64,000 bases of DNA from JAWKOK01 sp963765875 (lineage in GTDB: Bacteria; Chloroflexota; Anaerolineae; Caldilineales; Caldilineaceae), in NCBI GenBank assembly GCA_963765875.1, contig CAVXYK010000005.1, positions 1-64,000 of the forward strand, given 5' to 3'. Shown piece by piece: positions 30,051 through 37,892 of the stretch. Under the pieces are notes generated by a model. That model saw only the letters and a list, made by a program, of their open reading frames with translations, was not told where the DNA came from and searched no databases. Position 1 is the stretch's first letter, and each line of letters begins with the position of its first letter. The position numbers were made by a program, and so were the translations under genes.

Positions 30051-30098
30051 ATAGGGTGAGGTGGCGGCGTCTTGCAAAACGCCGCCACCTCACCCTAT
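30051..30098 (+). terminator. Intra-operon hairpin (partial terminator / mRNA stabiliser)
   Basis: 20-base perfect arms (ATAGGGTGAGGTGGCGGCGT and its reverse complement) with an 8-base loop, 11 bases after the aapJ stop. Only a weak T-rich tail follows. In binding-protein-dependent transporters such hairpins commonly protect the first message and reduce read-through. Confidence 0.82.
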
Positions 30099-30209
30099 CT
30101 GTTTGCGATTTGCGCTGATTATTGTTTCTCGTAGTTTTACTAAACTTGAGTACCATTCGTTTCCTCCCCTGTTGGATTGGTAGGCTGCTGGAAAGGTACA
30201 TAGATCTTC

Positions 30210-31403
30210 ATGCAAAACAGTGTAAACGCCACGCATACAAGGCCACCGTTTTGGCGTGATGAGCGTGTGCTAGCGGTTCTGAGCCAAGTGATCGTTGTGG
30301 CCGCCGTGATCGGGCTGTTCTGGTTCTTCTATCGCAATATGGTCTCTTCCCTGAGAGAACAGCTGGGAACGGTCATCAGTTTTGACTTCTTGGACAACAC
30401 CGCCGGCTTCGATATTGGCGAGAGTCTAATCCCCTATGATCGGTCCAGCACGTACGCACGGGCATTTGTGGTCGGTCTCCTCAACACGCTTCAGGTTGCA
30501 TTCTTCGGTATCCTTCTGGCCACTGCACTGGGTGTGCTGTTTGGTGTTATGCGCCTGTCAAAGAATTTTCTTGTCAGCCGTATCGCATTGGTCTACATCG
30601 AACTCTTCCGCAATATTCCACTCTTGGTCTTTTTAATCTTTCTGGCCCAGGCTGTTTTCTTGAAGCTTCCTCGGGTCAAAGAAGCCATCGTTCTTTTTGA
30701 TCCATATTTCCCGGTCTACGTGAGCAATCGCGGCATCTCCACGCCATGGGGCATCCCCACCGAGACCTGGACCACATTTTTGATGATCCTGATGGCTGGC
30801 TTCGTTTTGGCCATCATTGTCACGGCATTGCTCTATCGACGGGGCAAACAGACGGGCCGTATGCCCTTTCTGACGCTCTGGTTCATCGTCACCTTTCTGG
30901 CTGTCGGAGCGCTGGGTTGGATTTTCCTACAGCCTTTGGAACTCAGTAAGCCGTTCCTTGACGGTTTGAACACAGAGGGCGGGCGTGTCTACAGTCAGCA
31001 ATTCATGGCTTTGGTTGTTGGCTTAGGCGTCTACACATCTGCGTTCATTGCCGAAGTCGTGCGCGCCGGCATTCAGTCGGTGTCCCCCGGACAACGTGAG
31101 GCATCAACTGCGCTGGGCTTGAACGGCTATCAGACGCTCAGGATGATTATTTTTCCCCAGGCCATGCGTGTGATTATTCCACCCTTGACCAGCCAATATT
31201 TGAATTTGATCAAGAACTCATCCTTGGCGATTGCCATTGGGTACCCGGACCTGTTTGCCGTTGCAGGCAATACGATTTTGAACCAGACAGGGCGGGCAAT
31301 CGAGGTCTTCTCTCTGGTCATGTTGATCTATTTGAGTTTCAGTCTGTTGACGTCGCTTATCATGAATATCTACAACCGCCGCGTTCGCCTTGTCGAGCGC
31401 TAA
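30210..31403 (+). CDS. aapQ: Amino-acid ABC transporter permease (AapQ-like)
   Basis: 397 residues from ATG 30210. Long AapQ-type permease with an N-terminal extra helix (VLSQVIVVAAVIGLFWFFY), the polar-amino-acid permease core starting LLNTLQVAFFGILLATALG, and a middle insertion with two more helices. The C-terminal EAA-like loop reads QREASTALGLNGYQTLRMIIFPQAMR. It is followed after 31 bases by the partner permease. Substrate specificity is broad (polar L-amino acids) in characterised relatives. Confidence 0.94.
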   Translation: MQNSVNATHTRPPFWRDERVLAVLSQVIVVAAVIGLFWFFYRNMVSSLREQLGTVISFDFLDNTAGFDIGESLIPYDRSSTYARAFVVGLLNTLQVAFFGILLATALGVLFGVMRLSKNFLVSRIALVYIELFRNIPLLVFLIFLAQAVFLKLPRVKEAIVLFDPYFPVYVSNRGISTPWGIPTETWTTFLMILMAGFVLAIIVTALLYRRGKQTGRMPFLTLWFIVTFLAVGALGWIFLQPLELSKPFLDGLNTEGGRVYSQQFMALVVGLGVYTSAFIAEVVRAGIQSVSPGQREASTALGLNGYQTLRMIIFPQAMRVIIPPLTSQYLNLIKNSSLAIAIGYPDLFAVAGNTILNQTGRAIEVFSLVMLIYLSFSLLTSLIMNIYNRRVRLVER

Positions 31404-31434
31404 TCAGTTTCTGCCTTTTTGAGGACTCCGTTCA

Positions 31435-32652
31435 ATGACGACATCATCCACGCCGGCTATGAGTGAGATCCTGCCACCGCCGTCGGAACGAAACACCGTT
31501 TGGGGTTGGCTGCGCAAAAATCTATTTAGCGGCTGGGGAAACAGCTTGCTGACAATTGTCTCAGTCTTGCTGATCGTGGCGATCTTGCGACCGTTTTTGA
31601 GTTGGGTCTTTACTTCGGCTGAATGGGCTGTGATTCCGGCCAACTGGAATCTGATCATGCGCGGTCAATACCCGGCTGAAGAAGTATGGCGTCTGTGGCT
31701 GAGCCTTTATCTGCTGGCCGCCGTTGTCGGGCTGGGGTGGGGTGTTTGGGGCCGTAACGTGCGTGGCACCACTATCGTGGTCTTCTCGATTCCGCTGCTG
31801 CTCATGTTGTTGCCCTGGCTATCGATGGCCGCACGTCTGAACCTTTTGGTTATGGAAGCCATTACGATTGCCTTCTATGCCATCGGGTATGCTCGACTGC
31901 CTCGGATCGAACGCGTCGCTGCCAGTGCCGTTGTTCTCTTTTTTCCGACTGTTGTCTTGCTGGTACGCGGGCTGGGAATCACCGATCTAGTGCCTGTGGT
32001 ACCGTCCAATCTTTGGGGCGGTCTGCTACTCTCTCTGTTGTTATCGGTTGTCGGCATTGTCTTTTCTTTTCCGCTGGGCGTCTTGCTTGCGCTTGGGCGC
32101 CAGTCGAATCTGCCGGCGGTTCGTTGGTTGAGCATCATCTACATCGAGTTTATCCGTGGCGTACCCTTGATCAGCCTTCTCTTTATGTCACAGGTGATGT
32201 TGCAGATCTTCCTTCCAGCAGCCATGCCCCCCATTGACCGTGTCATACGCGCCATGGTGGCCATCACGCTCTTTTCCGCGGCCTACACAGCGGAAAACGT
32301 ACGTGGCGGCTTACAGTCGATCCCAACTGGGCAGTATGAAGCCGCTCATGCCCTGGGCCTCAGCGGTTTCCAGACGATGACACGCATCATTCTGCCACAG
32401 GCGATTGTGGCCGTCATTCCGGTGTTGGTCGGTCAGTTCATCGGTCTCTTCAAGGATACATCACTCGTAGCCCTAGTGGGTCTGTTTGATCTGTTGGGCA
32501 TCGCTCGAGTGATTCTAGCCAATCCAGACTGGCTGGGGACTCAGCAAGAAGTTTATCTGGTCGTCGGCGGCATCTACTGGATTTTCAGCTACGCCATGTC
32601 CTATACCAGCCGGAAGCTCGAGGTCACGTTGGGAACAGGTAACCGAAATTGA
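31435..32652 (+). CDS. aapM: Amino-acid ABC transporter permease (AapM-like)
   Basis: 405 residues from ATG 31435. It has the AapM layout: cytoplasmic N-terminus, an isolated first helix (LLTIVSVLLIVAILRPFLSWV), several helices in the middle, then the permease core with LSIIYIEFIRGVPLISLLFM. The ATPase-contact loop reads QYEAAHALGLSGFQTMTRIILPQAI. Intact. The gap to the ATPase gene is long (267 bases) and contains inverted repeats, so aapP may have its own promoter. Confidence 0.94.
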   Translation: MTTSSTPAMSEILPPPSERNTVWGWLRKNLFSGWGNSLLTIVSVLLIVAILRPFLSWVFTSAEWAVIPANWNLIMRGQYPAEEVWRLWLSLYLLAAVVGLGWGVWGRNVRGTTIVVFSIPLLLMLLPWLSMAARLNLLVMEAITIAFYAIGYARLPRIERVAASAVVLFFPTVVLLVRGLGITDLVPVVPSNLWGGLLLSLLLSVVGIVFSFPLGVLLALGRQSNLPAVRWLSIIYIEFIRGVPLISLLFMSQVMLQIFLPAAMPPIDRVIRAMVAITLFSAAYTAENVRGGLQSIPTGQYEAAHALGLSGFQTMTRIILPQAIVAVIPVLVGQFIGLFKDTSLVALVGLFDLLGIARVILANPDWLGTQQEVYLVVGGIYWIFSYAMSYTSRKLEVTLGTGNRN

Positions 32653-32702
32653 TTCGGGATTGCACGACCGCGGTGTGTGGGGTACTCTGATTAGGAAATG
32701 AA

Positions 32703-32793
32703 GTAACTATTCGGGCTGCGGTACAAATAGACCGTGGATTCGGCGGATGAGGCTGATAGACCGCGGATTATCCGCATATGGCTGAATAGTTAC
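32703..32793. repeat. Inverted repeat GTAACTATTC...GAATAGTTAC with internal direct repeats
   Basis: GTAACTATTCGG at 32703-32714 and CTGAATAGTTAC at 32782-32793 form the ends. Inside, TAGACCGTGGATT and TAGACCGCGGATT occur as a direct pair. It occupies the gap between the aapM-like and aapP-like genes. It may be a small palindromic element or an operator; no T-run. Confidence 0.6.
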
Positions 32794-32919
32794 GAAATGA
32801 AGAAGAATTGTTCGTAAAAATATTCGGATTGGTGACGTCAGACGGAAATTGATCTGCGTTTTCTGCAGCGGCGATCACGTCCGATCGAACTGGTGTAGAG
32901 TTAGTAGAGAGATCGAATT

Positions 32920-33684
32920 ATGAGTGAATTAACAAACAACGGATCTACAAGCAATGAACCGATCATTGTCTGTCGCGACGTACACAAGTGGTACGGAGAG
33001 TTCCATGTGCTGCGAGGCATCAGCATGGAGGTTTCGGTCGGCGAGGTGATCGTCATCTGCGGTCCATCCGGCTCGGGAAAGTCTACCTTCATTCGTACCA
33101 TCAATCGACTGGAGGAACATCAGAAGGGCGATATCGTTGTCGACGGCATCGAGTTGACCCATGATGTGCGCAACATTGAGGCGATCCGTCGCGAGACCGG
33201 CATGGTCTTCCAGCAGTTCAATCTCTTCCCGCATCTTTCTGTGCTGCAGAATGTCTCGTTGGCGCCGATGAACGTTCGCAAACAGAAGAAGAAAGTGGCC
33301 GAGGAGCAGGCAATGGCTTTGCTGGAGCGGGTCGGAATTCCCGAACAGGCCGACAAATATCCCGGACAGCTGTCCGGCGGTCAGCAGCAACGCGTTGCCA
33401 TCGCACGGGCCTTGGCTATGCAGCCCAAGATCATGCTCTTTGACGAACCCACGTCAGCGCTCGATCCGGAGATGATCAAGGAAGTGTTGGACGTGATGAT
33501 CGGTCTGGCTGAGACGGGGATGACCATGTTGGTCGTGACCCATGAGATGGGCTTTGCCCGTGCCGTCGCCAATCAGGTGAGCATGTTCGATGAAGGCGTG
33601 ATTGTAGAACAGACCGATCCGGAAACGTTCTTTACCGATCCGCAACATGAGCGGACGAAACTGTTCTTGAGTCAGATTCTGTAA
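32920..33684 (+). CDS. aapP: Amino-acid ABC transporter ATP-binding protein (AapP/GlnQ-like)
   Basis: 254 residues from ATG 32920. It powers the amino-acid importer. All ABC ATPase motifs are present: Walker A CGPSGSGKSTF, Q-loop GMVFQQFNLFPHLSV, signature LSGGQQQR, Walker B MLFDEPTSALDPE, and the H-loop His in VVTHEMGFA. Length and text fit the polar-amino-acid (GlnQ/AapP) branch exactly. A large palindromic terminator follows. Confidence 0.96.
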   Translation: MSELTNNGSTSNEPIIVCRDVHKWYGEFHVLRGISMEVSVGEVIVICGPSGSGKSTFIRTINRLEEHQKGDIVVDGIELTHDVRNIEAIRRETGMVFQQFNLFPHLSVLQNVSLAPMNVRKQKKKVAEEQAMALLERVGIPEQADKYPGQLSGGQQQRVAIARALAMQPKIMLFDEPTSALDPEMIKEVLDVMIGLAETGMTMLVVTHEMGFARAVANQVSMFDEGVIVEQTDPETFFTDPQHERTKLFLSQIL

Positions 33685-33719
33685 GCGAAATCTGGCGCTT
33701 GTGACGATGAAATAGATGC

Positions 33720-33765
33720 GACAATGCAGAGAGGTGACTCCATGGAGTCACCTCTCTGCATTGTC
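33720..33765. terminator. 46-base perfect palindrome after the amino-acid transporter operon
   Basis: A perfect palindrome centred on CCATGG, with arms containing GACAATGCAGAGAGGTGACT. It lies 35 bases after the aapP stop and before the convergent peptidase gene. A smaller palindrome (GACAGGTCTCAGACCTGTC, 33782-33800) follows. No T-run, so termination would rest on stem stability. Confidence 0.75.
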
Positions 33766-33810
33766 TTGGTGTGTTATGAGTGACAGGTCTCAGACCTGTC
33801 GCGTTTTCGA

Positions 33811-35371
33811 TTATTCGGACGGACGATCAGAGGCCTCGTCGTCTATTGGATCTGTCTGCGGTGACTGTTCCTCAAGCGGTGGATTGTTGATCCACTCTTC
33901 GTACAGATTGGTCAATATCGGGCTCCCCAGCTTGCCTAGCGCCGTCCGCCAGTCCTCAACTGTAACGATTTCATATCGGTGTTCTTCCAGATAGTCCTGG
34001 AGAAATTCTTTGAAGCGCCGGTCGCCGATTTCCTCGCGGATGGCGTCATAGAAGAGCGCTCCCTTGCCGTAGACGATCGTTTCGTACTGGGTGCCATTTT
34101 CATAGTTGAAAACGGTCCGGCCAACGGCGGCATCCCCTTCGTCGGCGACCAAGCTGGCTACAGGAAACTCCCAGCGCTCATACTGTAACTGCTCGGCATC
34201 ATCGGCGCCGCGTAGCGCGTCCATGTAGAGCTTCATCGAATACTCGGCAATTGCCTCATCAAGCCATGGTGCGGCAATCGGATCGTTATGCACCAGCTGA
34301 TACCACCACTGGTGGGCCATTTCGTGGACCGCAATCAGTTCCAGTTTGTCTCGAAAGCGCCCATATAGCTCGACGCCCAGTAGGATCACCTGGGGGTATT
34401 CCATGCCGCGATACGTAATTGGAGCCGGGGCCACACGCATATCGCTGTATGGATACGGGCCATAAAGGTCGCTATAAATCCGCAATGAACTTGTGGCATG
34501 GCGCAATGCCGCCCGTCCGGCAGATTCGTCTCCGGGCAGCCAATAGCTTGTGATGCGTGTTCCGTAAGACTCGGTGGTTGCAGATTCGAAATCTGGACTC
34601 ATATGCAGCACGAACTCGCGGGAGGGACCGGTTATCCAAACGTGGCTTGCCAAGTTTTCGCTGATGATGGTCGTCGTGATCAATGTGCCGCTGGTCACCG
34701 GTACTAGTTCGGCGGGCAGCGTGGCGGTCACCACAAAGAGGGATATTTCGTTGAACGCAGCATCTCCGCGCACCGTACCCATCTCTTTCCACCACTCACC
34801 TGCGCCCAACACCGGTCCAGGCTCATAGACCGAGAGCGATGGGTAGAAAAGAGGGAGGCTTGTCATATTCTGGCTGTTGCCAAAGAGAGCGTAGATGCTG
34901 GATATGTCCGACCAGGTCGGGATTTCCAGACGCCATGATAGATCTACGGTTGCGCTTTGGTCGGGTTTGAGCGTTCTGGCCAAGTCGATCTGAAAGGCAG
35001 TGTTCTCAGCCGTATACTCGAAACTGGCCGGTTTTCCATCGACGGCCACATTGAGGATCACCATGTTGCCGCCATATTGTTCCAACATCGGATAGAGCCG
35101 GAAGAGTATTACGTCCCAGGACTCCTCTGAATTGTTGGGGACCTGCACGATGGCCGTTCCGGTTATCTGAGAATTTTCTTGATCGTAATCGATCTCTATC
35201 TCGTAGACCGGTACCGGCCCGAGATCATCCAGATAGTATTGGTATTCGGGCTTCGAGCGCGCCTCGAAAGCGCTCATAGGGCAGCTCGGGGGTCGATGCA
35301 CCTGAGCGACAGGCGCCAATTAGAATGGCCAGCAATGAGAGGGCAACACCGAAAGAGAGTAAGGTACGCAT
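33811..35371 (-). CDS. M1-family (gluzincin) metallopeptidase lipoprotein, one frame break
   Basis: Zinc aminopeptidase-like protein on the cell surface. The main frame (from 35319) holds HEMAHQWWYQLV with the HExxH zinc motif and, about 20 residues on, LDEAIAEYS with the third ligand Glu. The N-terminal domain is beta-rich (YEIEIDYDQENSQITGTAIV). The true start is probably ATG 35369-35371, opening MRTLLSFGVALSLLAILIGAC, a lipoprotein signal with lipobox LIGAC. It joins the main frame near 35275-35310 through one frame break. It lacks the C-terminal ERAP-type domain, so it belongs to the short M1 group. Confidence 0.87.
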
Positions 35372-35549
35372 TGGACTGCTATCCACGTTAGGGCTCAACA
35401 ATGGGGCGTTTCGTTGGCTGCTTGAGCCGGACTTCCAGCATGATTGTCAACGCAACAAAGTAAGTTGTGACACTTCATAGAATTGGCTACTCATGCTATG
35501 CTAAGTTATACAAGAAATTATAACATAGGGTACCAATTTGGATGTGGAT

Positions 35550-36209
35550 ATGGGTAATTCGACGACGTATTTGCTTTTGATTCGCCATGGAGAGAACGAC
35601 TGGGTGGGATCGAATCGACTGGCCGGTCGCACGCCGGGTGTCTACTTGAATGAAAAGGGTGTGCAACAGTCCCAGGGTTTGGCGGATCTGCTGAGTGAGC
35701 AGCCGATTCAGGCGATTTTCTCAAGCCCTATGGAGCGCTGCATGGAAACGGCCGAGCCATTGGCACAGAAGCTTGGTCTGCAGGTCGCCTCTGAAGCGGG
35801 TGTAATCGAAGTCGACTATGGAGAGTGGCGCGGGCAGAATTTGAAAGAACTAGCCAAAGATCCGGCTTGGAAGATGGTTCAGCACTACCCCAGCAGCTTT
35901 CGGTTTCCAAACGGAGAGACGTTAAAGGAAGTTCAGCACCGGGCCGTCGCCACCATCGATCAGATCCATGAGACCCATCCGAACCAGACGGTGGCCATTT
36001 TTAGCCACGGTGATGTCATTCGTACATCACTCGCCCACTACCTTGGCACACATATCGATCTTTTTCAGCGAATCGTCATCAGTACGGCGTCTGTTAGTGT
36101 TTTAGCGCTGTCGAATCAGCGACCAATGGTACTGGGCGTCAACTATATCGCGACATTGCCCAAGTTTGAGATTAAGTCTGAGAAAGCTGAAGAGGGACAG
36201 GAGTCCTAA
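35550..36209 (+). CDS. Histidine phosphatase family protein (MSMEG_4193-like)
   Basis: 219 residues from ATG 35550; in-frame TTG 35538 and GTG 35544 are weaker alternatives. The phosphohistidine motif LLLIRHGENDW is at the N-terminus. Further landmarks are GVYLNEKGVQQSQGLADLL, SSPMERCMETAEPLA and the second catalytic His in VAIFSHGDVIRTSLAHYL. Start of a three-gene operon with a DUF3090 protein and an SCO1664-type kinase-fold protein. The same trio is conserved in actinobacteria, which suggests a joint pathway rather than glycolysis. The substrate is unknown. Confidence 0.92.
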   Translation: MGNSTTYLLLIRHGENDWVGSNRLAGRTPGVYLNEKGVQQSQGLADLLSEQPIQAIFSSPMERCMETAEPLAQKLGLQVASEAGVIEVDYGEWRGQNLKELAKDPAWKMVQHYPSSFRFPNGETLKEVQHRAVATIDQIHETHPNQTVAIFSHGDVIRTSLAHYLGTHIDLFQRIVISTASVSVLALSNQRPMVLGVNYIATLPKFEIKSEKAEEGQES

Positions 36210-36212
36210 AGA

Positions 36213-36764
36213 ATGGACAAGTTTTCCCACGATCTGAATCCAGTGCAGCATATCATTGCCGATGCTTTCGGTGATCCTGGGCAGCGGACCTTTTTCCTAC
36301 AAGGTCGGTCTGACGGCGAACTGATTACTGTTGTACTTGAGAAGCAGGAGGTCGCCAATTTAGCGATTAGCGTTCTACAATTGCTGGAGGACCTGGAAGA
36401 GAAATATCCAGATCTGCAGGCGGTTTCTGTCAACAAACAGGCCCTTTATCCTGAAGATCCGATTGAGCCGAAATTCCGCGTGGGGCAACTGATCGTCGGC
36501 TACAACGACGAAGAGGATCAAGTATGGCTCATCGCCAAGGCACTGGTGATCAAGGAGTCCGGCGCTGTGGTCGATCCGGATGTCGAGGAGGTTCCTTCGA
36601 TTCGCTTTGTTGGTTCGCGAGAGCAGATGCATACCATGAGCGAACATGCGCTGGAAGTCGTGTCACAAGGACGACCGACTTGTCCGCTCTGTGGTCGGGC
36701 CATCGACCGTGAAGGCCATTTCTGTCCCCGCACTGATGGCGAAGCCATGCCGATAATCTTCTAG
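36213..36764 (+). CDS. DUF3090 family protein
   Basis: 183 residues, ATG 36213 three bases after the phosphatase stop, with AGGAGTCC as ribosome site inside the previous gene. It matches the DUF3090 pattern: GQRTFFLQGRSDGELITVVLEKQEV near the N-terminus and a C-terminal zinc-knuckle-like CPLCGRAIDREGHFCPR. Function unknown. Tight coupling to the phosphatase upstream and the SCO1664-like gene downstream is the best clue: the three products likely act together. Confidence 0.92.
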   Translation: MDKFSHDLNPVQHIIADAFGDPGQRTFFLQGRSDGELITVVLEKQEVANLAISVLQLLEDLEEKYPDLQAVSVNKQALYPEDPIEPKFRVGQLIVGYNDEEDQVWLIAKALVIKESGAVVDPDVEEVPSIRFVGSREQMHTMSEHALEVVSQGRPTCPLCGRAIDREGHFCPRTDGEAMPIIF

Positions 36765-36792
36765 GCCGGATTATTTGTCTCACCTGAGAGCT

Positions 36793-37668
36793 ATGACAAG
36801 GAAGCGGAAAAAAGATCGATCCGAATTTGATGAATCAGGCGTGAATACAGAACCTCTGTCTCAGCACCAGAAGCAGGAAGACCATGATCTGGAACAGGTG
36901 GAGCCAAATCAGCAGGAGACAGCTCACGGCGAGACGTTGCAGCTCTCCGAGGCTGAGGTGCTGGAAACGTTATTGCAGGGCGTCATCAAAGAGGAGGGTC
37001 TGCTGCCCTACAGTTCAAACCACAGTTTTCTGGTGGTTGTCCACGATGATAGATTGACGCTGCCGGCTGTCTACAAACCACAGCGCGGTGAGAGCCCGCT
37101 CTGGGATTTCGAATGGGGAACGCTTTGCAAGCGTGAGACTGCAGCCTACCTCCTGAGTGCGGCGCTCTCATGGGACATTGTGCCTCCAACCGTACTGCGT
37201 GACGGCACACGCGGTATCGGTAGCGTGCAATTCTATGTCGACAATGATACAGATGCCCACTATTTTACGGTTGCCGACGATGCCCGCTTCGGCCAGACAT
37301 TCCGCCAACTGACGCTTTTCGATTTCATCGCCAATAACGCCGACCGCAAGAGCGGTCATTGCTTGGTCGGTACGGACAACCGCATGTGGGCCATTGATCA
37401 TGGCCTTTGCTTTCATGACGAATTTAAGCTGCGAACGGTGCTTTGGGAGTTCAGTCAACAGCCCCTTGAAGATGACTTTTCCGAAGATCTGACCCGTGTT
37501 CAAGACCGCTTGCTCGATTCATCTGACGAGTTGGCGCTCAGTTTGGGCGACTTGCTCAATAGGCACGAGTATTCAACGTTAGTTGCACGTATCACACAGT
37601 TGTTGCAGTCCGGCCACTATCCAAAGCCTTCTCCATTTCGCCGGAATTTTCCCTGGCCCCCCATCTAA
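36793..37668 (+). CDS. SCO1664-family protein (PI3/4-kinase-like fold)
   Basis: 291 residues from ATG 36793; an in-frame TTG at 36775 is less likely. After a charged, low-complexity N-terminus of about 45 residues, the body shows kinase-fold landmarks: SFLVVVHDDRLTLPAVYKPQRGESPLWDF with a probable ATP-binding Lys, LTLFDFIANNADRKSGH (catalytic loop with Asp-Asn) and MWAIDHGLCFH (DxG-like metal loop). This is the SCO1664/PI3-PI4-kinase-related family. It is the third gene of the operon. Whether it is a lipid, protein or small-molecule kinase is unknown. Confidence 0.9.
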   Translation: MTRKRKKDRSEFDESGVNTEPLSQHQKQEDHDLEQVEPNQQETAHGETLQLSEAEVLETLLQGVIKEEGLLPYSSNHSFLVVVHDDRLTLPAVYKPQRGESPLWDFEWGTLCKRETAAYLLSAALSWDIVPPTVLRDGTRGIGSVQFYVDNDTDAHYFTVADDARFGQTFRQLTLFDFIANNADRKSGHCLVGTDNRMWAIDHGLCFHDEFKLRTVLWEFSQQPLEDDFSEDLTRVQDRLLDSSDELALSLGDLLNRHEYSTLVARITQLLQSGHYPKPSPFRRNFPWPPI

Positions 37669-37892
37669 CCATGCCCTCGGATCGATCTAATCTTTTTTCA
37701 GTCAATGATTGAAGAAAGTATCGCATTTGCCAGTGGCGTTCAACCGGTCTATGCTATGTCTCTACTGGAGCTTAAACTTGGTTGAAGTGAAAGACCCCCC
37801 TTCAGGCTCTGGTTGCAAGCAGTCTATGGTCATCTCGATACTTCGAGCTTCTCTAGAATCGATCGTGATGCACAGATAATGAGGAATCGATT

